DNA from: an uncultured Candidatus Peregrinibacteria bacterium
GTDB lineage: Bacteria; Patescibacteriota; Gracilibacteria; Peribacterales; Peribacteraceae
Direction of reading: 5' to 3'
DNA length: 64,000 nucleotides
Assembly (NCBI GenBank): GCA_903854335.1
Contig: CAINVY010000013.1
Location: 62,001 to 126,000, forward strand
Part shown: positions 16,537 to 25,264 of the stretch, one piece after another
Numbering within the stretch: position 1 is the stretch's first letter
Layout: every line of letters starts with the position of its first letter
Made by a program: the position numbers and the translations under genes
The notes under the pieces: model-generated
Told to the model about the DNA's origin: nothing
The model's input: the letters and a program-made list of their open reading frames with translations, nothing else
Database searches by the model: none

Positions 16537-17469
16537 GTGCCGATCAATATCCCGAAAGACCTTCCGGCGAGACCCGTCCTTGAATCCGAGAACATCTTCG
16601 TGATGGACGAAGAACGCGCCGTGCATCAGGACATTCGTCCACTCGATATCGTTCTTCTCAATCTTATGCCGCTGAAGGTGGCAACGGAGACGCAAATCGC
16701 TCGTTTGCTTTCCAACTCTCCGATCCAAGTGAATTTCACTCTCCTCACCACCGACTCCTATGCTCCCAAGAACACGCCCAAGAGTCACCTCGAAGCCTTC
16801 TACACGACCTGGAAGAATATCCGTCACCGACGGTTCGATGGAATGATCATCACAGGAGCCCCCGTAGAAATGATGCCATTTGAGGAAGTGGAGTACTGGG
16901 AGGAGCTCCGAAATATTTTCACGTGGAGCCGTGAGTCCGTCTTCTCCACATTCTGTATCTGTTGGGCAGCGCAGGCAGCACTCTACGATCGATTCGGGAT
17001 TGAAAAAATCGAACTACCACAGAAACGTTTTGGCGTGTTCCCTCACGTTCGAACTGACGTTTTCGCGCCGCTTCTGCGCGGCTTCGATGACAGATTCTTC
17101 GTCCCGGTGTCTCGCCATACTACCGTGCCTCCCGAGGCTTTTCGCAATCATCCGGAGATACAAATACTTTCGACGGACGAACAGGATGGTGATGTGTACC
17201 TCGCGATGACGGGGAATGGGAGGAGGATCTACTGTTTCAATCATCCCGAATATGACACGTATACGCTCAAGGATGAGTATGAACGAGACAGAGTGGCGGG
17301 GAAATCCACTCCATTGCCGAAAAACTACTTTCCCGGCGACGATCCCACAAAGCTGCCGGTGAAAAATTGGAGCGGTCATGCGAGCCTCCTGTTCAGCAAT
17401 TGGCTCAATTATTGCGTGTACCAAGAAACTCCATACGATTTGGGACGTCTCACCGAGAGTTCTTCGTAG
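16537..17469 (+). CDS. metA: Homoserine O-acyltransferase, probably acetyl-CoA specific
   Basis: The 310-residue protein is a full MetA: PINIPKDLPARPVLESENIF start, catalytic Cys142 in FCICWAAQAALY, PVSRHTTV, and the His-Glu pair in CFNHPEYDTYTL (His236, Glu238). It activates homoserine for methionine synthesis. Residue 111 in TGAPVEMMPF is glutamate; in Bacillus cereus MetA, Glu111 marks acetyl-CoA use while Gly marks succinyl-CoA, so acetylation is predicted despite the traditional succinyltransferase name. The start is GTG, since homology begins there; TATCCT (16525-16530) ends 6 nt before it, suggesting a leaderless GTG start. Its end overlaps the convergent GT4 gene by 20 bp. Confidence 0.92.
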   Translation: MPINIPKDLPARPVLESENIFVMDEERAVHQDIRPLDIVLLNLMPLKVATETQIARLLSNSPIQVNFTLLTTDSYAPKNTPKSHLEAFYTTWKNIRHRRFDGMIITGAPVEMMPFEEVEYWEELRNIFTWSRESVFSTFCICWAAQAALYDRFGIEKIELPQKRFGVFPHVRTDVFAPLLRGFDDRFFVPVSRHTTVPPEAFRNHPEIQILSTDEQDGDVYLAMTGNGRRIYCFNHPEYDTYTLKDEYERDRVAGKSTPLPKNYFPGDDPTKLPVKNWSGHASLLFSNWLNYCVYQETPYDLGRLTESSS

Positions 17470-18574
17470 GAATTCTCTTTTTCAGATCGAACGAATGTTG
17501 GACGACCTCCATCATGCGCTTGCGAAATTTTGCGGAAGAAAATCCCTGTGCATGGACGCGAATCGATGGGGGGTCAAAGGTGAATGTATCGAATCGTCGG
17601 AGTGCGTCGCGGAGAGAGGGGGCAGTCTGTTCGGAGAAGAACAGACCGGTTTCGCCGTCGCGGATGCTATCGAGCGCACCTCCGCCGCCGAAGGCGATGA
17701 CGGGCGTGCCGGCGGCCTGTGCCTCGAGCGGTACGATGCCGGCATCTTCGCGTTGGGGGAAGAGGAGTGCCTTTGCCGATGCATAGAGGGAGGGGAGATC
17801 GGCATCGGGCACGAACCCGAGGAAGCGCACCGTTGGTCCCGCCAGTTTCTTCAATCTCGCTTCGTCCTGCCCCTTCCCTGCGATGAGCAGAGGGAAGCCG
17901 ATCTCGTTCGCCGCTTCGATGAGCAGATCGAAACGTTTGTAGGGAACGAGTCTCCCGACGGCGAGGTAGGAAGTGCGTCCTTCCATTGGCTGCAGAGCGC
18001 AGGAGAAAAACGCATCGGATGCGGGCGGATGAATGACGACGCTCTCTCTTCCATAGATCCGCTGGATGCGCGCTTGCGTTTCGTTGGAGTTCGCGATGAA
18101 GGTGTCCACGCGCTTCGCGGTCGTCAGATCCCAACGGCGTAGTTTCCTGAGGTGATTCTTCACGGTTTTTCGAAGCAGCGAGGGGACATGAAAATCATTC
18201 AGGTACGTCTCTTCCATTTCCCAGGCGTAGCGCATGGGGGTGTGGCAGTAGCAGATGTGCACGGCGTCGCCGCGAGGAATAATTCCCTTCGCGACGGCAT
18301 GCGAGGAGGAGAGGATCACATCGAACTCCCGAAGATCGATTCCCTCGATCGCTCTCGGCATCCACGGGAGGAGGATCTGGTAATTGTGCGTCATCTCGTA
18401 CCATTTCTGGAGCGGAGACGTACGGATGTCTGCATGCGCGAGGGGGCCGAGCCTTCGTCGATTCGCAACCGTCGTGAAGAGAGGAGCGGAGGGCCAGAGC
18501 GTTCGAAACTCATCGATGGCGTGTTCGGCTCCGCCGAATGTTGTCAGCCAATCCGCAACGAGGGCGAGGTTCAT
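17450..18574 (-). CDS. GT4-family glycosyltransferase
   Basis: The 374-residue protein has a GT-B fold: N-terminal FGGAEHAIDEF, a central VHICYCHTPMRYAWEM, and a C-terminal GT4 domain with AVGRLVPYKRFDLLIEAANE, LGFVPDADLPSLYASAKALL and the EX7E element in REDAGIVPLEAQAAGTPVIA. Such retaining enzymes transfer sugars from NDP- or GDP-sugars, here probably for envelope polysaccharide or glycolipid; donor and acceptor are unknown. TATGAT lies 8 nt before the ATG on the minus strand, fitting a leaderless mRNA. It is divergent from ftsQ. Confidence 0.9.
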   Translation of the reverse strand: MNLALVADWLTTFGGAEHAIDEFRTLWPSAPLFTTVANRRRLGPLAHADIRTSPLQKWYEMTHNYQILLPWMPRAIEGIDLREFDVILSSSHAVAKGIIPRGDAVHICYCHTPMRYAWEMEETYLNDFHVPSLLRKTVKNHLRKLRRWDLTTAKRVDTFIANSNETQARIQRIYGRESVVIHPPASDAFFSCALQPMEGRTSYLAVGRLVPYKRFDLLIEAANEIGFPLLIAGKGQDEARLKKLAGPTVRFLGFVPDADLPSLYASAKALLFPQREDAGIVPLEAQAAGTPVIAFGGGGALDSIRDGETGLFFSEQTAPSLRDALRRFDTFTFDPPSIRVHAQGFSSAKFRKRMMEVVQHSFDLKKRIPTKNSR

Positions 18575-18656
18575 GTTGCACGATCATAGCATTTCTCTTC
18601 CTCCATATTCCTCGGAAGGTGTGTGCAGGGGTGAAGCCGAAGGGGAAAGAGTTCTC

Positions 18657-18683
18657 GGAAGAAAAACCGTAGGTTTGTCTCTC
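18657..18683 (+). repeat. Dispersed hairpin repeat, copy B
   Basis: Contains AAAACCGTAGGTTTGTCT, matching copies A (675-699, opposite strand) and C (54399-54425). It lies between the divergent GT4 and ftsQ genes, just upstream of the ftsQ -10 box. AAACC and GGTTT form the hairpin arms. Confidence 0.55.
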
Positions 18684-18705
18684 ACGGTTCTCTATTATGT
18701 CCGTG

Positions 18706-19638
18706 ATGCTGAAGCCTCCTTCACGTCCCCTTCCGCGGAAGTTCAATCGCCACGTTTCGGGAAGTACGCGTGCGTTCGTGAATCGACGGCACAAGCGGCA
18801 CAAGCAGTACTCTCGAGAAAAAATACTTCGTGTCGCGCGTCGCTCGCGGCATGTGTTCTTCTCGGGTGTGGGATCACTGCGGAAGTGGTTGTGGTTGATT
18901 CTCGCGGGAGGCGTCGTCGCCGCTTGCGCTTTCTTCCTCTTCTCTCCGAGCCTCCGCGTCCAGGAGATCCGGTTGCAGAACAGAGACGCGCGCTTGAATA
19001 CCGAGCACATCATGAAATCCTTGGAGCCGATATTCGGCAGACAGTTGGTCTTCGTTTCCTCGCGCGAGATTCAGATCCGCATACAGGACAGCGTTCCCGA
19101 CGTTCAGGATGTGACCATCACGAAGCATTATCCCTCTGAGCTCTCGATCGGCATCACGCTTCATCCTCTGATTGCGCATCTCATTATCGAGAATCCGGAT
19201 GGCACCGTCGCGCACGCCGCCGCGCCGGCATCGGGGAGCGGGCAGCAGGTGAATCAGGATTATTTAACCGACAACGGATTGTATGTCTCGGTTCCATCCG
19301 CTGCGTCCGGCGCAGTGCTCCCGGTGATCCATGTCGTCGATTGGGCGGTTCTGCCGGTTCCCTCGACTCCGTTATTCTCGATGGATCTCTTGCAGCGTAT
19401 GAGTCAGGCGGAGCAATTGTTGCAGCAACAATTTGCCGCGAAGATTACGGGGAGAACGGTGTTTATCCGAGCGCGCGAGTTCCATTTTTCTCTGCCGCAA
19501 TTCAGTCTCTGGTTCGACATGTCCAGCCCCCTTGCAGATCAAGTCCAACGCTATCGCATCTTCCTCAAAAATGTCGCACAGGCGCAGGTGCATCACTACG
19601 TCGACTTGCGCTTGACAGGTCGGATCGTCTACCGATGA
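18706..19638 (+). CDS. ftsQ: Cell division protein FtsQ-like (POTRA domain)
   Basis: The 310-residue protein has a long basic cytoplasmic tail (1-60), one membrane helix at about 62-82 (WLWLILAGGVVAACAFFLF), then a POTRA domain (LRVQEIRLQNRDARLNTEHI ... PDVQDVTITKHYPSELSI). It ends YVDLRLTGRIVYR, very close to the usual FtsQ C-terminus. FtsQ bridges FtsB/FtsL and the divisome. ATG codons occur at 18697 and 18706; the first overlaps the -10 hexamer TATTAT (18693-18698), so the second, 7 nt after the box, is chosen. The gene stands alone, outside any mur/fts cluster. Confidence 0.85.
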   Translation: MLKPPSRPLPRKFNRHVSGSTRAFVNRRHKRHKQYSREKILRVARRSRHVFFSGVGSLRKWLWLILAGGVVAACAFFLFSPSLRVQEIRLQNRDARLNTEHIMKSLEPIFGRQLVFVSSREIQIRIQDSVPDVQDVTITKHYPSELSIGITLHPLIAHLIIENPDGTVAHAAAPASGSGQQVNQDYLTDNGLYVSVPSAASGAVLPVIHVVDWAVLPVPSTPLFSMDLLQRMSQAEQLLQQQFAAKITGRTVFIRAREFHFSLPQFSLWFDMSSPLADQVQRYRIFLKNVAQAQVHHYVDLRLTGRIVYR

Positions 19639-19783
19639 AAAATTTCGGAAGCACGAGCAATTCCTTCCGATAATTTGGCTTATTCATGCTCTCGGAAGGG
19701 GCGTTGACGAGTTGTAGATAAACCATCGAAAATTCTATTCTGAGCTTCCCTGGACCCCCGTCCCTCCCTAAACTGTCCGCGCT

Positions 19784-20656
19784 ATGTTAGGAGCCGTTCT
19801 CTCGGTCCTGCTCTTCGGGATGTTGCCGGCCCAAAGCTTCTCCGCCGTCGACCAACTCGCACTCCATTCCATCACGGTTGCCGCACCGCTTCCTCTCTCG
19901 GGGAGCGCGTCGGAACTCCTCTCCCTTCCGCAGGGGATTTCCGCTTCCGGTGTGCTGATAGAAGATTTGGAGAGTGGACAGCGTCTCGTCGCGCGTAATG
20001 CCGAGAATAAGCGTTCCATCGGGAGTCTCACGAAGCTCATGACTGCGCTCCTCATCACGGAGAATCACTCCATGGATGAAGTGGTCACGGTGCCGAAGGA
20101 TATCTCGAAGGTTGAGGGGAGCGTTGCGCATTTGCGTCCGGGAGATCGCTACACCGTCGGGAATTTGCTCACGGCCCTCCTCGTCGATTCCGCCAATGAT
20201 GCGGCGGCGACGCTCGCACAGTACGACGGCGGTTCCGTGGATATTTTCGTTGCGAAGATGAATGAGAGAGCGGAAGAGCTGGGTCTGCGCGATACGCTCT
20301 TCGCCACTCCCGACGGCATGGATCGACTCAATCAGTGGTCCACGGCACAGGATGTCGCTTGGCTTGCGCAGTTCGACCTGCGCCACCCCGAGATCCGGTC
20401 GAGGATGTCCATGCCCAGAGCCACGATCCAAGATATCGCGGGGCATCAGCAGACGATGCAGAACACGCATGAGCTCCTCCACGATCCCGGCCCGGTCATC
20501 GCGGGGAAGACGGGAACCACCGGCGAGGCGGGACAGTGCCTGCTCTCCATCGTGCAGGAGGGGCGCCGCGAGTACATCGTCGTCCTCCTCGGATCCAACA
20601 GTCGGTACGTGGATATGCGTATGGTTCTTCGGGGACTTGCCGCACTCATTGCATAA
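19784..20656 (+). CDS. S11-family D-alanyl-D-alanine carboxypeptidase
   Basis: The 290-residue secreted protein has a signal segment (1-20) and the three penicillin-binding motifs: SxxK as Ser81-Leu-Thr-Lys84 (SIGSLTKLM), SxN as Ser136-Ala-Asn138, and Lys242-Thr-Gly244 (GKTGTTGEAG). This is the DacA/PBP5 group, which trims the terminal D-Ala of peptidoglycan stem peptides. The extra C-terminal domain and membrane anchor of PBP5 are missing, giving a short enzyme. TAAACT (19769-19774) ends 9 nt before the ATG. The next gene starts 6 nt after the stop, so the two wall enzymes likely share an mRNA. Confidence 0.92.
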   Translation: MLGAVLSVLLFGMLPAQSFSAVDQLALHSITVAAPLPLSGSASELLSLPQGISASGVLIEDLESGQRLVARNAENKRSIGSLTKLMTALLITENHSMDEVVTVPKDISKVEGSVAHLRPGDRYTVGNLLTALLVDSANDAAATLAQYDGGSVDIFVAKMNERAEELGLRDTLFATPDGMDRLNQWSTAQDVAWLAQFDLRHPEIRSRMSMPRATIQDIAGHQQTMQNTHELLHDPGPVIAGKTGTTGEAGQCLLSIVQEGRREYIVVLLGSNSRYVDMRMVLRGLAALIA

Positions 20657-20662
20657 TTCTTC

Positions 20663-21718
20663 ATGCGACCACCTCTCCTTCGTTGGCTGTCCTTCCGTGT
20701 GCGAGTGCTGTGCATCGTGGTGTTCTGCATCGGAGCATTCCTTCCGCCGTACGCGCCTCGCACAGCACAGGCATTCGGCGATGACCAGGGGTCGCAGCAA
20801 TTCCTCTTTGTCGAAGAAGGATTCCTCATGAAGTCTTCCTCGCTCGGTGTGCAGGGGTCGCGTCTTGCTTTCAATCAGGGAACCATCTATCGCGTGAAAG
20901 ACGGAGACAGCCTCGAGACGATCGCGAAGCAATTCTCGATCACGCCGCAGACGATTCGATGGACCAATGATATTTCCGAACATGACAATCTTCAGCCCGG
21001 CCAGGATCTCGTGATCCTTCCCGTCGATGGCGTTCTCCATGCGGTCAAGAGCGGACAGACGCTCGGTCAAATCGCCAAGCTCTACAGCGTGAGTGCAGAC
21101 GCGATCGCCAGTCAGAATCGCATTCGCAACAGTCTCATCGTCGCGGGACAGGAACTCATTATTCCCGGAGGGAAGCCGCTCCCCGGCGCTCCCCCTGCGA
21201 TCGCCGCAGCGGGATCTCTGCAGTTCGGAGGCAAGCTCTCTGCGGCGGATCTTCGTTTGAAATTGGATTTGGGAGAGGGTGTCACCACACAGCGTGGCGC
21301 GGGTGCGGGACCAGCTGTGGGGGCGGCGGGGGCGGCGGTGACACAGTCGATGTTGCAGTGGCCTTGTGAGGATTGCACCATCACGCAGTACTTTAGCCCC
21401 AGTCACTACGCTCTCGACATTCAGACGAAGGGTGGCGGTCCCATTTTTGCCGCGGCGGACGGGACGGTAACTCGCGCGGACTACGGATGGGATGGCGGCT
21501 ACGGCAACGTTATCGAAATCGATCACGGCAACGGCATGGTCACGCTCTACGGACACAACAAGGAGCTCTATGTGAAGGCGGGGGATCATGTGAAGCGTGG
21601 GGAGAAGATTTCCTGGATGGGGCACACGGGATTGGTGCACGGTCCCACGGGCATCCACGTCCACTTCGAAGTGCGCGTCAACGGCGTGAAGAAAAATCCT
21701 CTCCTCTACCTCGAGTAA
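20663..21718 (+). CDS. Secreted LysM-M23 peptidoglycan hydrolase
   Basis: The 351-residue protein has a signal/anchor segment (about 10-37), two LysM modules at about 75-120 (YRVKDGDSLETIAKQFSITP) and 124-168 (HAVKSGQTLGQIAKLYSVSA), a linker rich in Gly and Ala, and a C-terminal M23 domain at about 240-350. Metal motifs HYALDIQ and HVHFE are intact, with LYGHN between. LysM binds glycan chains and M23 cuts peptide cross-links. It follows the carboxypeptidase gene by 6 nt in the same direction and is likely co-expressed. Confidence 0.93.
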   Translation: MRPPLLRWLSFRVRVLCIVVFCIGAFLPPYAPRTAQAFGDDQGSQQFLFVEEGFLMKSSSLGVQGSRLAFNQGTIYRVKDGDSLETIAKQFSITPQTIRWTNDISEHDNLQPGQDLVILPVDGVLHAVKSGQTLGQIAKLYSVSADAIASQNRIRNSLIVAGQELIIPGGKPLPGAPPAIAAAGSLQFGGKLSAADLRLKLDLGEGVTTQRGAGAGPAVGAAGAAVTQSMLQWPCEDCTITQYFSPSHYALDIQTKGGGPIFAAADGTVTRADYGWDGGYGNVIEIDHGNGMVTLYGHNKELYVKAGDHVKRGEKISWMGHTGLVHGPTGIHVHFEVRVNGVKKNPLLYLE

Positions 21719-21858
21719 CGTCTGACGGTCTTTGTTGCTGACCTGGAATGTCCTCGTTTTTCTTGCCATACGCAGAAAATCCATGACATTCTGTGTGAGC
21801 TTGAGGCGCGTGAAGGACCTATCGCCAACCAGCATCTTATTTTCTTCCTTCGTTTCTT

Positions 21859-22320
21859 ATGAAGAATCGTACAATCGTTGTTTCCCTTTTTCCGCTCCTC
21901 TTCCTCGCGGCCTGTACGGGGAATGCCGCGCCGACGAACGTGACGCCGCCTCCACCATCGCAGGGATCACAGGCAAGCGCCGTGTCGCTGGTCGGAACGA
22001 AACTTTCAGACAGTCCGCTTGCGGCTTCTTCCTACCTCATCTCCGAGTCTGCTCCCACTGCATTCGATGCCGCGACCAAAGCAGCGCTCGCGGGGTACGA
22101 CGTGCAGAGCGCAATGCTTCCCGATGGCTCGAAGCAGATTACACTGCACGCCACGAATCCTCAGTATCACGATCAGTCCTTCACATTGAAGCCGGGGCAG
22201 AAGCTCTACTTCGTGGAGAAGTATTTGCAGGATGATCCCAACGGCGAAGAGAAAAACGAGAAGGATGATTGGGGCATCGTGACGGATAGCGGTGGCACCG
22301 TGGTTTCGACCAATCAGTAA
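21859..22320 (+). CDS. Lipoprotein, unknown function
   Basis: The 153-residue protein has a lipoprotein signal peptide ending in the lipobox LAAC (Cys19), followed by a Pro/Ser-rich linker (TPPPPSQGSQ) and a mostly beta, acidic region with KPGQKLYFVEKYLQDDPNGE. It should be lipidated and anchored at the outer face of the membrane. No domain is recognised. Upstream sequence is pyrimidine-rich without a Shine-Dalgarno sequence. It lies 140 nt downstream of the LysM-M23 gene. Confidence 0.75.
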   Translation: MKNRTIVVSLFPLLFLAACTGNAAPTNVTPPPPSQGSQASAVSLVGTKLSDSPLAASSYLISESAPTAFDAATKAALAGYDVQSAMLPDGSKQITLHATNPQYHDQSFTLKPGQKLYFVEKYLQDDPNGEEKNEKDDWGIVTDSGGTVVSTNQ

Positions 22321-22449
22321 TCGCGAAACGAAACGCGCCTCTGGAACGTATGTTTCGGGGGTTCGCTTTTCGTGCGGGTGATTGCGTCGTCCTTCCTCAT
22401 TTTCCGCCGCAGGAGTAGAATGACGCGTTGTTCTTCCCACACTCTTCCT

Positions 22450-22734
22450 ATGAAAGATACATTCGAGACCAGAATACGAAGCGCGGCGATTGCAGGGTGG
22501 TGGTCGCTCCTGATCGCGGCCCTCTTCCTATCGCTGGTGTGGGTTTGGTACCTCTACCTCGCGACCGCTCAGCCGGCGTGGATGCTCCAGCTTCTCGGCC
22601 CCGGCGTTACATGGCCGATGCTGCGATACATCGTCTTCCTGGGGGTTTCCGTTCTCAAGATGTTCCTCTGGGTCGCGGCGTTCGTCCTTACGTGGCTCTC
22701 GCTCTGGGCGCATCAGTTGGGGAAACGTTCGTGA
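22450..22734 (+). CDS. Small membrane protein, unknown function
   Basis: The 94-residue protein has two long hydrophobic helices, about 15-40 (WWSLLIAALFLSLVWVWYLY) and 58-85 (MLRYIVFLGVSVLKMFLWV), and basic ends. I recognise no family. An upstream in-frame ATG at 22420 would add ten residues. It converges on the FGGY kinase gene, with a strong hairpin between the two. Confidence 0.55.
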   Translation: MKDTFETRIRSAAIAGWWSLLIAALFLSLVWVWYLYLATAQPAWMLQLLGPGVTWPMLRYIVFLGVSVLKMFLWVAAFVLTWLSLWAHQLGKRS

Positions 22735-22785
22735 AGAACGAGTTTCGTTGAAAGGTTTTCTGTAATGGAATGATGCAGGCATGAG

Positions 22786-22817
22786 CATCACCCCGGGAGT
22801 TTCCTCCCAGGGTGATG
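22786..22817. terminator. Strong hairpin between convergent genes
   Basis: CATCACCC (22786-22793) pairs with GGGTGATG (22810-22817) and GGGAG (22795-22799) with CTCCC (22804-22808) around the loop TTTC, with one C-A mismatch. It sits between two convergent genes and could end transcription from both sides. There is no U tract on either strand, so intrinsic termination is not assured. Confidence 0.5.
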
Positions 22818-22847
22818 TCGTAGTCTAACGCGGCTGGATGTCGATGA

Positions 22848-24389
22848 TCAGACCCCGTAGATGAGCTTCCGGAGTGCCGGGAGGTATTCATCCTTGTAGT
22901 ACTGATGTCGGTTTCCGTATGGATGGAATTCCCCGGTGGTCTTGCAGAGCGCCTTGGTGAGCTCGCTCCATTCGATCCCGGTCGTGTAGTGCGCGGCGCC
23001 GATGGCGGCGCCGAGCGACACGGTATCCTTCGGACCCTTCCGGACTGTCGCACCAGACATGTCCGCCAAAACCTGGCAGACAGCGTCCGAAGCACCGGAG
23101 CCGGTTGCAACGATTTCCTTCACGTCATTGTTGCTGCCGGCGAGGAGCATGTTCCCGATCAACGCCTGAACGACGGCGAGTGGTGCATTCGAGTCATCCG
23201 GTTCCATGCCACCGGAGTATTTCCAACGCGGTTCCATGACTGGCACGGATTCCGTGACGAGAAATGGAACCATTGGAGGCACACCCGTCGCCAGCGCGGC
23301 AATCGCAACGAGTTCGTCGAATTTCTGCAATGAAATGCTGAGCAGATCGCACTGGTGTTGGAAGCATCTCCCGCCGTTCGACATGCAGTGCATTTTCATC
23401 AAGCGGCCGTTGCCGGCCGCCATGATGTGCGCGGTCGGATCGGGATTCGTCGGGACGCCATCGAGGATCGAGAGTCTCGTGAAAGACGTCCCGAAGCTCC
23501 AGACTTCTTGACCCGGTTCGGTGACACCGGAGCCGATGATGCTCCAGTTGTTGTCACCTCCCCCGACATACACACGGCATTTTTGGTCGAACCCAAACCG
23601 ATGCCGAATCCAATCGGCGACGAATTCGTAGTAGTCGGTTTCAACCATGTCAGGCAGTTTCTGATCGAGTCCGGGCACGCATCGGATCGCGGTCTTCAGC
23701 CATTTACGCATAAGGATGCTGCCGAGGTTCGAGGCGAGAGCTTCGCCAACGTCCCAAGGCATCAACGCTCCGGCATCGATGGAACTGATCAGCGAGTTGA
23801 GGAGTCCAACATGCGTCGTCAATTTCCAATTTCCTGGGTACATCTTTGACAGTCGCTTCGTTTGTGCGAGCGGGAAGCGCCGAGTCGGAACCGACCCGGA
23901 GTTCTTCGCCCACCAATCAAGCGGTTTTTTTTCTGTCATCTCATAACACTCTTGCCCCGTCGCGGAGTTCATCCACATCGGAGAGAACGGCAGGGCAAAC
24001 ATTCCCGTGACCTGATTGACCAAGGGGAGATCGGGCCGAAGGTCCCCAAGGACGCAATCTGCCTCGATGGTGCCCCACCACGTTCCATGTTGTTGGGCCG
24101 CGGTGCGCATCCCGTGGATGTTGCCGATGGTTTCCGTTCCGACCTCCTTTTTCAGCTTCTCGAGCAGTTGCTCATGCGCTTCGACAAGGAGGAGTGGTGG
24201 CAGATAGAAGTCTCCGGGTGCGAGGGCAAAAAATCCCTCTTTGAGTCCGTAGGCTTCTGCGACTTGTCCTGCGTGGGGCACTTTCCCCTCCCACAGGATT
24301 TCAGTTGCGGAGATGAGGGTGGCATTGGTGCTACCCGTTCCGACGTTTTCCCCGAGAAATAGCTGCGGGGTCTTTGTTCTTCGTTTCAT
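22848..24389 (-). CDS. FGGY-family carbohydrate kinase (xylulokinase-like)
   Basis: The 513-residue protein has the two actin-like ATPase domains of FGGY kinases: N-terminal phosphate motif LGENVGTGSTNATLI, MRTAAQQHGTWW, a middle segment YVGGGDNNWSIIGSGVTEPG and the C-terminal ATP-site pattern ATGSGASDAVCQVLADMSGA. The usual DxGT of the first motif reads ENVGTG here. The substrate could be xylulose or another polyol, and this cannot be decided by eye. It is the last intact gene before the scar beside tRNA-Asp. Confidence 0.85.
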   Translation of the reverse strand: MKRRTKTPQLFLGENVGTGSTNATLISATEILWEGKVPHAGQVAEAYGLKEGFFALAPGDFYLPPLLLVEAHEQLLEKLKKEVGTETIGNIHGMRTAAQQHGTWWGTIEADCVLGDLRPDLPLVNQVTGMFALPFSPMWMNSATGQECYEMTEKKPLDWWAKNSGSVPTRRFPLAQTKRLSKMYPGNWKLTTHVGLLNSLISSIDAGALMPWDVGEALASNLGSILMRKWLKTAIRCVPGLDQKLPDMVETDYYEFVADWIRHRFGFDQKCRVYVGGGDNNWSIIGSGVTEPGQEVWSFGTSFTRLSILDGVPTNPDPTAHIMAAGNGRLMKMHCMSNGGRCFQHQCDLLSISLQKFDELVAIAALATGVPPMVPFLVTESVPVMEPRWKYSGGMEPDDSNAPLAVVQALIGNMLLAGSNNDVKEIVATGSGASDAVCQVLADMSGATVRKGPKDTVSLGAAIGAAHYTTGIEWSELTKALCKTTGEFHPYGNRHQYYKDEYLPALRKLIYGV

Positions 24390-24645
24390 GGTTATACTGA
24401 TTATTGGTTATTGGTTTATTTCTTCGAAACGTGGGAAACCTTGTGGCATCCCTAGATCCATCATCACATCGATACATGCAAGCCGGAACCTTGCGGTTCC
24501 TAAATTCGCACTTTCCGTATTGTTGTGACGATAGCCCCCTCGGCACGACATGCCGAGAACGCTACCGTCACATTTGATAATCCAGCCGTTGGTGTCAGAG
24601 AACGGTCCAAGTTTGAATGTTCAAACCTGGTCGGGGATTCTCTAA

Positions 24646-24945
24646 TCATTTGGAGGATACGTCAATCGCCCATAATGCTCGCACCTTTGCGTTCTCTTTT
24701 CGCGCGATGTCCATCAGTTGGGCATTCCCATGCATTTCTTTCCAGTTACCGCGTTCGGGTCTTCCCAATGCAGATGCGAAGCGATCGCGGAAAAACCGCG
24801 GAGCGGCAAGCGATGGATCGACGACCCAAGCGAGATCACCAATCGAGAAGAAGAGGTAGCGACCGTATTGTGCGTACAGGCGCCGTAATTCCGTGAATGA
24901 CGGAAGCGCGACGAGATGTTTCTTGCCCTCGGGAACGATAGCCTC
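24646..24945 (-). pseudogene. Headless ORF (99 codons without a start)
   Basis: On the minus strand an open frame runs from a TAG at 24946-24948 to a TGA at 24646-24648 and looks coding (LRRLYAQYGRYLFFSIGDLA, RFASALGRPERGNWKEM, AQLMDIARKENAKVRALWAI). It has no ATG, GTG or TTG near its beginning; the first in-frame ATG is more than halfway along. I recognise no family. It begins where the recombinase remnant on the other strand becomes recognisable, so it is probably the 3' part of a gene cut by a rearrangement. An unusual start codon is the alternative. Confidence 0.45.
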
Positions 24946-25131
24946 CTAACTAGAAATGCTTCCTTATACTATAAACAGGGAACGCAGGAGGAGAAGCACC
25001 GAATTGTTCAAATGGTATTCTTAGACGTGTGTTTTTCTGATAAGAAATTGGCTTCCTATAAAGTAACTGAGGCTTTTCTTCCTCTTGAGAATAGAGATGT
25101 CACTTTGTCTGGCGGAGCCGACGGGACTTGA
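24916..25131 (+). pseudogene. C-terminal remnant of a large serine recombinase
   Basis: The 71-codon frame contains NASLYYKQGTQEEKHRIVQM then VFLDVCFSDKKLASYKVTEA, which resembles the C-terminal coiled-coil end of large serine recombinases (the Y-x3-GT-x-EEK-x2-I/L pattern and the closing K-Y-K motif). The catalytic resolvase domain and zinc ribbon are missing. The base composition is richer in A and T than the surroundings. The stop codon lies inside the tRNA-Asp gene on the other strand. It is best read as the leftover 3' end of an integrase of a lost element. Confidence 0.5.
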
Positions 25132-25186
25132 ACCCGCGACCTCTTCCGTGACAGGGAAGCGCTCTAGCCAATTGAGCTACGGCTCC
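25110..25186 (-). tRNA. tRNA-Asp(GTC)
   Basis: On the minus strand the sequence folds as a 77-nt tRNA: acceptor GGAGCCG pairs with CGGCTCC, D arm GCTCAATTGGCTAGAGC, anticodon arm CTTCC-CTGTCAC-GGAAG with anticodon GTC, and T arm GCGGGTTCAAGTCCCGT. The discriminator is G, as expected for tRNA-Asp, and the CCA end is encoded. It is the only tRNA gene I found in the window. Confidence 0.95.
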
Positions 25187-25264
25187 GTGGTTGGTGGTAG
25201 TGAGGGGAGAAGGAACGATCGCGCGAAGCGCAGCTTATTTTGACGCGTTCGCAGGCGAACGCGA

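Noticed and set aside
19787-21835. A 682-codon antisense frame across the carboxypeptidase and LysM genes
   Set aside because: It lies opposite two well-supported genes, has His/Arg-rich low-complexity composition and no recognisable family.
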